From: Haliea sp.
GTDB lineage: Bacteria; Pseudomonadota; Gammaproteobacteria; Pseudomonadales; Halieaceae
Direction: 5' to 3'
DNA length: 64,000 bases
Assembly (NCBI GenBank): GCA_002692965.1
Contig: NZNC01000021.1
Location: 124,001 to 188,000 of the forward strand
Shown here: positions 57,901-64,000 of the stretch, one piece after another
Numbering within the stretch: position 1 is the stretch's first letter
Layout: each line of letters starts with the position of its first letter
Translations under genes and position numbers: made by a program
The notes under the pieces: generated by a model
The model's input: only the letters and a program-made list of their open reading frames with translations
What the model was told of the DNA's origin: nothing
Databases searched by the model: none

Positions 57901-58099
57901 GCTCCACCTCTTCCGGCGCGGCACCGGGGTAGGGCATGGTGACCGTGATCACGTCCACGTCCAGGGTGGGAAACATGGCCCGCTGAATGGTGAAGGCCGA
58001 GCCCAGGCCGACCACCAGGATGATTACCATCAGCAGGTTGGCGGCGACCGGGTTGTGGGCAAACCAGGCGATGATGCCCCGGGTGGGCTGCGGGGTCAT
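54974..58099 (-). CDS. RND-family efflux transporter (inner-membrane pump)
   Basis: 1041 residues from the ATG at 58099. Twelve membrane helices and two large periplasmic loops are predicted. The helix-4 motif GIVVDDAIIMGESAHAEQERHG near 405 carries the proton-relay Asp pair typical of RND pumps. PYPGAAPEEVEQGI near 52 is typical of the AcrB/MexF-like porter region. It exports compounds across the inner membrane with its adaptor, encoded 4 bp upstream in overlap. No outer-membrane channel gene is near; TolC-like protein from elsewhere is expected. Substrate is unknown. Confidence 0.94.
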   Translation of the reverse strand: MTPQPTRGIIAWFAHNPVAANLLMVIILVVGLGSAFTIQRAMFPTLDVDVITVTMPYPGAAPEEVEQGIVLKIEEAINDLDGIKRVESDAMESVARIMIEPLDGTDLDTLLRDVKSRVDAVQHFPANAERPIVSQPQVRFPAVTLQLSGNLDERSLRALAQETRRELLTLPEVSAAEVVGDRDPEIGIEIPEAVLREHRLSLQDVADAVARSSLDLPAGAVRAEQGDILLRIQGQAYVQQDFERIVLRSWPDGSQLLLGDIATVADAFEERQGFSRFNGEYSLGVQVFATGEQDIMDTAAAARAYVERKRASLPEAVTLDVWSDITYYLNGRLGMMLGNLALGALLVFIVLALFLEIKLAFWVMVGIPVCFLGAMAMINTPWIHASLNMISLFGFILVLGIVVDDAIIMGESAHAEQERHGPHVDNIVAGVQRVATPATFGVLTTIVAFAPTLFMEGIFASFPEAAGWVVILCLAFSLVESKWILPAHLAHSRPARSGLLLAVDRVQTRVNAGLKHFVAHRYLPAMQACIRNRYATLAGFLALLILCSGLLLGGVVRTVLAPEVPGEFISAEVEMLKGTPEARTLEVIDNLVAALEQVEADYRAESGRDEKLVEHVFAYGSSRTTGGIMVELSKEDQRSLGTPEIEQRWREAAGRPHGIKVLAISSADGPSFGADIAFDLVHPNFDTLRQAANELAAELTRYPGVYDIRNGASDTSDEFLIDLLPEGEALGLTRADLANQVRHAFYGAEAQRVQRGIDEVKVMVRYPREERESTATLENMFVRTPAGEAVPLSTVADVRVQQGLDKVTHINFQRAAEVTAEVDKRLLEPSRVVGDMMGEWLPALQQKYPGLEYSLSGLSDEETKMARSMIIGFSLALFGIYALLAVPTRSYLQPLIIMGVIPFGMIGAIVGHWITGYPLSMMSLMGVIALSGVVVNDSLILVDYINRALREGVPAMSAVTEAGARRFRAILLTSLTTFFGLAPMLLEQSVQAREIVPMAISLAFGIVFATVITLLLVPSLYLILLDLKQWRESRQGQLQVD

Positions 58100-59319
58100 G
58101 CGTCTGCTCCGGCCTCGGTATGCTCCGCGTACCACTGGTCACTCGGCTGGCTGGAGATCACCTCCACCCGGGCGCCGGTCTGGCTGCTGTCCAGCAGACT
58201 GAGGATGACGCGATCGCCGGCCGCCAGGCCCTCGGTGATGTAGAGCACGTCGCCGCCGGTGGCCAGCAGGCTGACCTCGCGCAGTGTGGCCAGTCCGGCC
58301 TCGCTCACAATGGCGACGCGGTTGCCCGGGCGCAGCAGGTGCCGCGGCAGGGTGACGATGTTGTCCAGCGGCCGGCCGCGGAGGGTGGCGCTGACATAGC
58401 TGCCCAGGCGCAGGGGCTCGGCCCCGGGGGTATCCAGCCCATAGGGATCCTGAATGCGCGCCACGGCGTAGAGGGTACGCGACTCGGCGTCCAATACTGC
58501 TTCGCTGCGGTGCAGGGTGGCCTGCCAGCGCTGCTCGGCATCGTGCAGGGCGCGCAGGGTGACCGGGGTGTCCCCCGGGGGGGCGCCGAGCGGTGGCAGG
58601 TCCAGCCAGGCCAGGCGGGCCTGGGGTATGGGCAGACGCACTTCGGCAGTCGCGGTGGAGGCCAGTGCGGCGATCGCCGTGCCGGGGGTCACGTATTGCC
58701 CCAGCTCCACGCGCCGATCGGTGATCAGCGCGTCGTAGGGGGCGCGCAGGGTGGTGCGCTCGAGGTCGTCCCGGGCCGCGGCCAGGCGTGCATTGGCCGC
58801 CTGTAACTGGGCTTCCGCCTGGGCCAGCTGCGGCTTGCGCAGGTAGAGGTCGCGGGCCCGGTCGCTGCGCTGGCTGCCCTGGGGCAGGCGGCGCCACTCC
58901 TCGGCGGCGACCTCGGCGCGGCCCTGTTCCTGGATCAGCTGACTCTCCGCCGAGCGCACCGCCGATTCCGCCTCCGCCAGCGCGGCGGCGTAGTTGCGGG
59001 CATCGATACGCAGGAGGGTGTCCCCGGCGCGCAGGAAACCGCCCTCGAGGAAAGCCGGGGCCACCTCGACGATGCGGCCCTGCACCTCCGCGGCGAGTAG
59101 CGTCTGGCGCAGGGGCTGGACGTGTCCCTGGGTCTGTATCGGAATGCGCACGGTCTGCGGTGTGGCCACCAGGACGTCCACCGTCAGTGGCGGCGTCTCG
59201 GGCTCTGCCAGCTCCGTGCTGGGGCGGTTGAGAAAGAGCAGCCCCGCCACCAGCGCAGCGCCGGTGAGCAGGGCAAGGGAGAGAAGAATCTGGCGAGTCG
59301 TGCGGGTCAAAACAGTCAC
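58096..59319 (-). CDS. RND efflux periplasmic adaptor (membrane fusion protein)
   Basis: 407 residues from a GTG. An N-terminal membrane anchor (about 9-30), a lipoyl/barrel-sandwich domain (TQGHVQPLRQTLLAAEVQGRIVEV near 62), a coiled-coil hairpin (about 100-190, EAESAVRSAESQLIQEQ, AQLQAANARLAAARDD) and beta-barrel/MP domains follow in the usual order. It links the RND pump to an outer-membrane channel. A TATAAA box (leftward) about 25 bp upstream could be its -10. Confidence 0.93.
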   Translation of the reverse strand: MTVLTRTTRQILLSLALLTGAALVAGLLFLNRPSTELAEPETPPLTVDVLVATPQTVRIPIQTQGHVQPLRQTLLAAEVQGRIVEVAPAFLEGGFLRAGDTLLRIDARNYAAALAEAESAVRSAESQLIQEQGRAEVAAEEWRRLPQGSQRSDRARDLYLRKPQLAQAEAQLQAANARLAAARDDLERTTLRAPYDALITDRRVELGQYVTPGTAIAALASTATAEVRLPIPQARLAWLDLPPLGAPPGDTPVTLRALHDAEQRWQATLHRSEAVLDAESRTLYAVARIQDPYGLDTPGAEPLRLGSYVSATLRGRPLDNIVTLPRHLLRPGNRVAIVSEAGLATLREVSLLATGGDVLYITEGLAAGDRVILSLLDSSQTGARVEVISSQPSDQWYAEHTEAGADA

Positions 59320-59396
59320 CGGTCAGGCTGAAGGCGGCTTTTATACCATGGGGCCACCCGCGCCTGCGGTGACAATCCGGTAATGTGAACGCTGTC

Positions 59397-60215
59397 TCAG
59401 TTCGCCTTGTGCATGTGCACATCCATCTGCGGGAAGGGAATCGACAGGCCGGCCTCGTCGAAGCGCAGCTTGACCTTCTCGGTGGTGTCCCACAGCACTG
59501 GCCAGTAGTCGGCGGCGTTGACCCAGGGGCGCACCAGGAAGTTCACGCTGGAGTCCGCCAGGGCACCGACCACGATGGTGGGCGCGGGCTCCTTCAGCAC
59601 GCGCTCGTCCTCGGCGAGGATTTGCTCGAACAGTGCCTTGGCCTTGCGCAGGTCGTCGCCGTAGGCGACGCCGAAGACCATGTCCACACGCCGGGTGGGG
59701 TGCTTGGAGTAGTTGGTGATGTTGTTGCCCAGCACCGCGCTGTTGGGAACGATGACTTCCTTGTTGTCCGGGGTGGTGAGGGTGGTGTTGAAGATGTTGA
59801 TCGCATCCACCACGCCGGCGGTGCCGCCGCACTCCACGTAATTGCCCTTGGTAAAGGGGCGGAAGACAATCAGCAGGACCCCGGAGGCCAGGTTGCCCAG
59901 GGAACTCTGCAGGGACAGGCCGATGGCCAGGCCCGCGGCGCCGATGATGACGACCAGGGAACTGGTGTCGATGCCCAGCTGGCTCAGTGCCGCGATGATC
60001 ACGAAGACCAGCAACAGCGCGCTGAGGATGGCGCTCAGGAAGCTGATCAGTATCTCGTCCATTTTGCGGCTGCGCATGACGCGCTCGGTGAGGTTCACCA
60101 GGCTGCGGGCCACGATGCGACCGACGACGAAGATCGCCAGGGCAAAGACAATATTGGTACCCCAGGGAATGATCCAGTCGTGTAACAGGGTATTCAGGTC
60201 CAGAGTCTCGGGCAT
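59397..60215 (-). CDS. Small-conductance mechanosensitive channel, MscS family
   Basis: 272 residues, the length of E. coli MscS (286). Three membrane helices at about 20-42, 58-82 and 88-115 are seen; the third, pore-lining helix is IGAAGLAIGLSLQSSLGNLASGVLL with its alternating Gly/Ala/Ser. NYVECGGTAGVVDAINIFNTTL begins the cytoplasmic cage. It releases ions under osmotic downshift. The gene reads the same way as the RND pair 77 bp downstream but need not be cotranscribed. An AGGAG ribosome-binding site and a possible leftward TATAGT (60248-60253) precede it. Confidence 0.95.
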   Translation of the reverse strand: MPETLDLNTLLHDWIIPWGTNIVFALAIFVVGRIVARSLVNLTERVMRSRKMDEILISFLSAILSALLLVFVIIAALSQLGIDTSSLVVIIGAAGLAIGLSLQSSLGNLASGVLLIVFRPFTKGNYVECGGTAGVVDAINIFNTTLTTPDNKEVIVPNSAVLGNNITNYSKHPTRRVDMVFGVAYGDDLRKAKALFEQILAEDERVLKEPAPTIVVGALADSSVNFLVRPWVNAADYWPVLWDTTEKVKLRFDEAGLSIPFPQMDVHMHKAN

Positions 60216-60346
60216 GGAGTGCTCCTTGTTGTGAGTTAATGCAGAGGACTATACCCCAAGCACCGGCGGGCTGCCCACCGTCTGCTGTCGCACCGGCCTC
60301 GCGGCGCGGGTAAGGCTTTCTGGTGGGGCAGGTTGAACCGGCGCGG

Positions 60347-60375
60347 CTGAAGGCATCCGTCGCCAGTGCTATAGT
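60347..60375 (+). promoter_or_regulatory. Candidate promoter of the MaoC operon
   Basis: An extended -10 (TGC-TATAGT, hexamer at 60370-60375) lies 35 bp before the MaoC ATG, with a weak -35 CTGAAG at 60347-60352 and a 17 bp spacer. It shares the 195 bp divergent region with mscS. Confidence 0.45.
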
Positions 60376-60410
60376 CCCGGCTTTTCCCACCGCAGAGGAC
60401 TTGCGACACC

Positions 60411-60866
60411 ATGGCGACCGTATTTGATTCTCCCGCCGCCCTGATGGGCACCGAAGGCACCGACCTGGGCCACACCGACTGGCTGGCCATCGATCAGAAG
60501 CGCATCGACCTGTTTGCCGATGCCACCGGCGACCACCAGTGGATCCATGTCGATCCCGAGCGCGCCGCCTCCGGTCCCTTTGGCAAGACCATTGCCCACG
60601 GCTACCTGACCCTGTCCCTGGCCAACCTCTTCCTGCCCCAGCTGCTCGAGGTGCAGAACGTCTCCATGGGCGTGAACTACGGCTGCGACAAGGTGCGCTT
60701 TCCGGCGCCGGTGCCGGTGGACAGCCAGGTGCGCGGCCGCGGCGAGATAATCAGCGCCGAGGAAATGAAGGGCGGCGTGCAGGTGGTGGTGCGCATCACC
60801 ATCGAGGTCGAGGGCAGCGAGCGCCCCGCCTGCGTGGTCGATACCATCAGCCGCTTCTTCCCCTGA
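60411..60866 (+). CDS. MaoC-like (R)-specific enoyl-CoA hydratase-type protein
   Basis: 151 residues, a single hot-dog fold. The hydratase-2 motif is DATGDHQWIHVDPERAASGPFG near 38-60, with the catalytic Asp and His, followed by AHGYLTLSL. Such proteins hydrate enoyl-CoA or supply (R)-3-hydroxyacyl-CoA. It is first in a run of five colinear genes, the others being NUDIX, a TAT-exported FAD dehydrogenase, a cytochrome c and a CitE-like lyase. The actual substrate is unknown. Confidence 0.92.
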   Translation: MATVFDSPAALMGTEGTDLGHTDWLAIDQKRIDLFADATGDHQWIHVDPERAASGPFGKTIAHGYLTLSLANLFLPQLLEVQNVSMGVNYGCDKVRFPAPVPVDSQVRGRGEIISAEEMKGGVQVVVRITIEVEGSERPACVVDTISRFFP

Positions 60867-60877
60867 GGGTGGCCGGC

Positions 60878-61576
60878 ATGCTGGAAATGGGTGAGGGTCC
60901 CGCCACCGCGCATCCCTCCGCCACCGTGGTCCTGCTGCGGGATGCCGCCGCGGGCCCGGAGGTGCTGCTGGTTCAGCGCAATACCGCGCTGCGACACATG
61001 GGCGGCGAGTGGGTCTTCCCCGGTGGCCGCGTGGACGCGGCCGATTACCCCGCCGAGGGGGATCGCGAAGGTGCCGCCCGCCGCGCCGCGGTGCGCGAGA
61101 CCCGCGAGGAAACCGGCCTGGAAATCACCGACGAGCAGTTGCTCCTGCTGTCCCGCTGGACCACCCCCGAGGGGGTCAAGCGGCGCTTCTCCACCTGGTT
61201 CTACCTGGCGGTGGTCGACGCCGATGTCGAGGTGGAAGTCGACGGTGGCGAAATTGCCACCCACCGCTGGGTCAGCCCGGCCCAGGTGCTCGAGGAAGTG
61301 CGCGATCCGGAACACCCCCTGCGCCTGTTTCCCCCCACCTGGGTCACCATGCTGGATCTCGCGGCCTACGCTTGCTGCGACGAGGCCTGCACCCGGGTCG
61401 GCGCCCGCGAGGCCTTTCATTTCCAGCCGCGAATGATCCCGCTGGAAGGCGGCGCCTGCTTCCTCTACGAGGGTGACGCGGGCTATGCCAGCGGCGACCT
61501 GGACGCCCCGGGGCCGCGCCACCGCACCCTGATGCGCGGCAACCATCTGGACTACATTCGGGAACCGGAAAAATGA
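60878..61576 (+). CDS. NUDIX hydrolase, NUDT19/CoA-diphosphatase-like
   Basis: 232 residues from an ATG; an in-frame GTG 9 bp earlier is less likely. The NUDIX box is GG...REGAARRAAVRETREETGLEI near 60-80, with the RExxEE core intact. The preceding VLLVQRNTALRHMGGEWVFPGGRVDAADYP resembles CoA-type NUDT7/NUDT19 enzymes. The C-terminal third is extended. In an acyl-CoA operon a CoA or acyl-CoA diphosphatase role is plausible but unproven. Its stop overlaps the next ATG (ATGA). Confidence 0.85.
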   Translation: MLEMGEGPATAHPSATVVLLRDAAAGPEVLLVQRNTALRHMGGEWVFPGGRVDAADYPAEGDREGAARRAAVRETREETGLEITDEQLLLLSRWTTPEGVKRRFSTWFYLAVVDADVEVEVDGGEIATHRWVSPAQVLEEVRDPEHPLRLFPPTWVTMLDLAAYACCDEACTRVGAREAFHFQPRMIPLEGGACFLYEGDAGYASGDLDAPGPRHRTLMRGNHLDYIREPEK

Positions 61577-63084
61577 CGGAATACACAATAAGCCGCCGGC
61601 GGGTGCTTGCCGGCCTGGGCCTGGGTGCCGCGGCGGCCACTGCCCCCGCCATGGCCAGCCGCGACGTACCGCGCTGGGACGAGACCGTGGATGTGCTGGT
61701 GGCCGGCTCCGGGGCCGGCGGCTGCAGCGCCGCCCTCGAGGCCCGCCAGGCCGGCGGTCGCGTGCTGCTGGTGGAAAGCCTGCCGCGTTTCGGCGGGTCG
61801 TCGGCAATGTCCGGCGGGGTGGTCTTCTGCGGTGGTGGCACACCCCTGCAGAAAGCCGCGGGCTTCGAGGACAGCGTCGAGGACATGATCCAGTTCATCG
61901 CCGCCAACAGCGGCCCCTACCCGCAGCTGGAAAAGATCCAGCGCTACTGCGAGGACAGTCTGGCCCACTTCGACTGGCTGGTGGGCCTGGGCATTCCCTA
62001 CAACGACCGCTTCACCGACGTGAAGGAGCTGACGCTGGGGGACGAGTCGCTGTACTTCTCCGGCAACGAGCGCGCCTGGCCGGCGCGAGAGAACAGCCGC
62101 CCGGTGCCCCGGGGCCACGTGCCCGGGGTGCCCGGCATGAACGGTGGCCGGGTCTTGATGGAGCACCTGCTGGAGCGCACCCGGGAGGCCGGGGTCGAGC
62201 TGCGCGCAAGGATGTCGGCACGCCGGCTGGTGCAGGAAAGCGACGGCCGGGTGGTCGGCATGCAGCTGGAGCGCGACGGCGAGATCGTGCATGTGCGCGC
62301 CCGTCGCGCCGTGGTGCTGGCCTGCGGTGGCTTCATCCACAACCGCGAGATGCTGCAGCGCCACGCCCCGGCCCTGTACGACTGCTCCACCCCCTGGGGC
62401 AATGCCGGTGACCTCGGCGAGGGCATCGCCATGGGCGTGGCGGCAGGGGGTGAAACCCTGAACATGGACCAGGGCTTTGCCATCGCGCCGTTGTACCCGC
62501 CGGAAAATGCCCTGCGCGGCATCCTGGTCAACCGCGCCGCCCAGCGCTTCATACCCGAGGACAGCTACTACGGTGTGGTTGGCGACGCCATTGCCTATCA
62601 CCAGAACGGTGAGGCCTGGCTGATCACCGACGCCGACAGCAGCTTCAACTTCCCCCAGGACAATTTCGTGGCGGTGGCGGAAGCCGCCACCATCGGCGAC
62701 CTGGCCGCCCGCGTCGGCTTTCCCCAGGGCGCCCTGCAGCATACCGTGGCCTACCACAACCGCTTTGCGGAAGCGCACCGGGACCCGCTGTTCAACAAGC
62801 AGCCCGCCTATGTGGCTCCGCTGGTCAAGCCGCCCTTCAAGGCCTGGGACCTCTCGGTCAAGCGCGCCTTCTTCACCGCCCACACCTTCGGTGGGCTGCA
62901 CACCGACGTCGACAGCCGGGTGATCAGCAGCTTTGGCGAGCCAATTCCCGGGCTCTACGCCGCCGGCCGCAACGTGGCCGGCCTGCCGGTGGCGCCCTAC
63001 ATCGCCAGTGGCCTGTCGGTGGGGGATGCCAGTTACTTCGGCCGTCGCGCCGGGCGCGCCGCCATGCGCGGGGAGGAAAGCTGA
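61573..63084 (+). CDS. TAT-exported FAD-dependent dehydrogenase, KstD/fumarate-reductase family
   Basis: 503 residues. A twin-arginine signal SRRRVLAGLGLGAAAATAP starts at residue 8. The FAD Rossmann motif VLVAGSGAGGCSAALEARQAG begins near 41. A GGSSAMSGG loop near 75 and the C-terminal HTFGGLHTDVDSRV...GLYAAGRNVAGLPVA near 440 match 3-ketosteroid delta-1-dehydrogenase and flavocytochrome-c type flavoproteins. A cytochrome c gene starts 1 bp after the stop, a likely electron acceptor. Its periplasmic location is unusual for KstD-like enzymes, which are mostly cytoplasmic or membrane-bound. Confidence 0.9.
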   Translation: MTEYTISRRRVLAGLGLGAAAATAPAMASRDVPRWDETVDVLVAGSGAGGCSAALEARQAGGRVLLVESLPRFGGSSAMSGGVVFCGGGTPLQKAAGFEDSVEDMIQFIAANSGPYPQLEKIQRYCEDSLAHFDWLVGLGIPYNDRFTDVKELTLGDESLYFSGNERAWPARENSRPVPRGHVPGVPGMNGGRVLMEHLLERTREAGVELRARMSARRLVQESDGRVVGMQLERDGEIVHVRARRAVVLACGGFIHNREMLQRHAPALYDCSTPWGNAGDLGEGIAMGVAAGGETLNMDQGFAIAPLYPPENALRGILVNRAAQRFIPEDSYYGVVGDAIAYHQNGEAWLITDADSSFNFPQDNFVAVAEAATIGDLAARVGFPQGALQHTVAYHNRFAEAHRDPLFNKQPAYVAPLVKPPFKAWDLSVKRAFFTAHTFGGLHTDVDSRVISSFGEPIPGLYAAGRNVAGLPVAPYIASGLSVGDASYFGRRAGRAAMRGEES

Positions 63085-63085
63085 G

Positions 63086-63655
63086 ATGAAAACCCTTGCG
63101 AAAAACTACCTGCTGGCGCTGGCGCTGGCGCTGGCGATGGGCTTGGGCGCCCTGGGCAGCACGCTTGCTCTGGCGGCTGAGGACGCCGCCCGCGATGCGG
63201 CCCCGCAGCCCGCCGGGACCGCGGAAGCCGCCGGCGCTTACGAGGCCATGCCCGAGGGCGACCCCGAGCGGGGCCGCCTGGTGTTCGGCCAGTGCCGTAC
63301 CTGTCACTACCCGGAACCGGAGATGGGCCACAACAATGGCCCCAACCTGCACCGCATCTTTGGCAAGGTGGCGGGCAAACAGGAAGGCTTCGAGTACTAC
63401 TCCGAGACCTTCCGCGAGGCCCAGTTCGTCTGGACCCCCGAGCTGCTCTGGCTGTGGCTGGCGGACCCCCTGGCCATGTTCCCGGATACCACCATGATGA
63501 GCCGCGGCGTCGCCGACCCCCAGGACCGCGCTGACTTGGTCGCCTACCTGATGCGCGCCTCGGTGCGTGGCGTGGCGTCCGAGGATGACCCCGCGCCGGC
63601 GGATGGCGCCGGTAGCGAAAGCGAAGCGACCCGCCACACGGAGACCCAACCATGA
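63086..63655 (+). CDS. Exported class I c-type cytochrome
   Basis: 189 residues; the ATG follows GGGAGGAAAG. A signal peptide ends near residue 31 (ALA). An Ala/Pro-rich spacer precedes the heme motif CRTCH near 72, and NNGPNLHRIFGK near 87. The axial Met is probably in DTTMMSRGV near 138. A mono-heme cytochrome c about 120 residues long is followed by an acidic tail. It very likely takes electrons from the upstream periplasmic flavoprotein. The leader has CTGGCG repeated four times. Its stop overlaps the next ATG. Confidence 0.93.
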   Translation: MKTLAKNYLLALALALAMGLGALGSTLALAAEDAARDAAPQPAGTAEAAGAYEAMPEGDPERGRLVFGQCRTCHYPEPEMGHNNGPNLHRIFGKVAGKQEGFEYYSETFREAQFVWTPELLWLWLADPLAMFPDTTMMSRGVADPQDRADLVAYLMRASVRGVASEDDPAPADGAGSESEATRHTETQP

Positions 63656-64000
63656 CCGCAGTGCTGCGTTCCGCCCTCTACATGCCCGCCGCCAACCAGC
63701 GCGCCATGGACAAGGCCCGGGAGCTGCCGGTGGATGCCGTGGTTTTCGACCTGGAAGATGCGGTTGCCCCCGAGAAAAAGGCCGAGGCCCGGGAGCAGCT
63801 GGTGGCTCAGCTTCACGCTGGCGGCTACGGCCCGCGGCAACTGGTGGCCCGCTGCAACGCCCTGGCGACCCCTTGGGGTGAAGCGGATATCCGTGCACTG
63901 GCCGCGACGCCGGTGAGTACCCTGTGCCTGCCGAAAGTGGAATCCGTCGAGCAGCTGCACGCGGTTTCCGCCCTGCTGGAGGAACTGCAGCGCCCCGACA
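63652..64000 (+). CDS. CitE-like (HpcH/HpaI) CoA-ester lyase, N-terminal part
   Basis: The first 116 codons are visible; the gene runs off the right edge. The N-terminus LRSALYMPAANQRAMDKARELPVDAVVFDLEDAVAP and the later LPKVESVEQL fit CitE-like/malyl-CoA-lyase-type aldolases, which bind magnesium through Glu and Asp (the latter in the FDLEDAV segment). Members cleave citramalyl-, malyl- or methylmalyl-CoA. The gene overlaps the cytochrome c stop by 4 bp and continues the acyl-CoA-linked operon. Confidence 0.9.
   Translation, partial: MTAVLRSALYMPAANQRAMDKARELPVDAVVFDLEDAVAPEKKAEAREQLVAQLHAGGYGPRQLVARCNALATPWGEADIRALAATPVSTLCLPKVESVEQLHAVSALLEELQRPD

Overview
The window is high-GC, gene-dense DNA with long operons and many 1-4 bp start/stop overlaps (GTGA, ATGA, TGATG). 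The gene content is that of a free-living, aerobic gammaproteobacterium: a type II secretion operon, a complete Rnf complex, Hda, a HolD-like gene next to rimI, and metG / mrp / dcd and purM / purN / hda neighbourhoods arranged much as in Pseudomonas. The amino-acid symporters, indolepyruvate:ferredoxin oxidoreductase, TAT-exported steroid-dehydrogenase-like flavoprotein and peptidases suggest a marine heterotroph such as Halieaceae/Cellvibrionales. That placement is inference. No phage, IS, CRISPR, rRNA or tRNA genes were seen.

Layout. 1-5540: type II secretion gspG (cut at the left edge) to gspN, then rubredoxin and an Xaa-Pro aminopeptidase. 7.6-10.5 kb: two sodium:amino-acid symporters. 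10.5-13.8 kb: a large lipoprotein of twelve ~89-residue Ig-like repeats, convergent with the second symporter. 14-18 kb: an aberrant NRAMP-family transporter, a GT2 glycosyltransferase, a HolD-like gene, rimI and an unknown acidic protein. 18-23.4 kb: rnfABCDGE. 23.5-26.8 kb: metG, mrp and dcd. 26.8-31.2 kb: purM, purN and a DUF3108 gene, divergent from a DUF2066 gene and hda. 31.4-32.4 kb: an OmpA-family protein.

32.5-39.6 kb is a metabolic module. An Lrp-type regulator, an aminotransferase and an omega-amidase read leftwards; a fused indolepyruvate:ferredoxin oxidoreductase and a Leu/Phe-type dehydrogenase read rightwards. A perfect inverted repeat lies between them. 39.7-41.8 kb holds a YhhQ-like transporter, an SDR and a divergent 6-pyruvoyl-tetrahydropterin-synthase-fold protein. 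41.8-50.1 kb: oligopeptidase A, an S9 peptidase, a DEAD-box helicase, quinone oxidoreductase, a GNAT acetyltransferase and cysK. 50.1-50.5 kb is the only gap over 300 bp; it contains a strong orphan terminator. 50.5-54.9 kb: a DUF2799 lipoprotein, a TlpA-like lipoprotein, arsC, wrbA, a DUF2069 gene and sppA. 55-60.2 kb: an RND pump, its adaptor and MscS. 60.4-64 kb: a tightly coupled operon of MaoC, NUDIX, TAT-exported FAD dehydrogenase, cytochrome c and a CitE-like lyase, cut by the right edge.

Most of the window is ordinary housekeeping DNA. The parts most worth a second look are the Ig-repeat lipoprotein, the NRAMP relative without the metal-site motifs, the PTPS-fold protein without its usual catalytic residues, the Lrp-flanked 2-oxoacid module with its operator, the terminal flavoprotein/cytochrome operon, and the orphan terminator near 50.37 kb.
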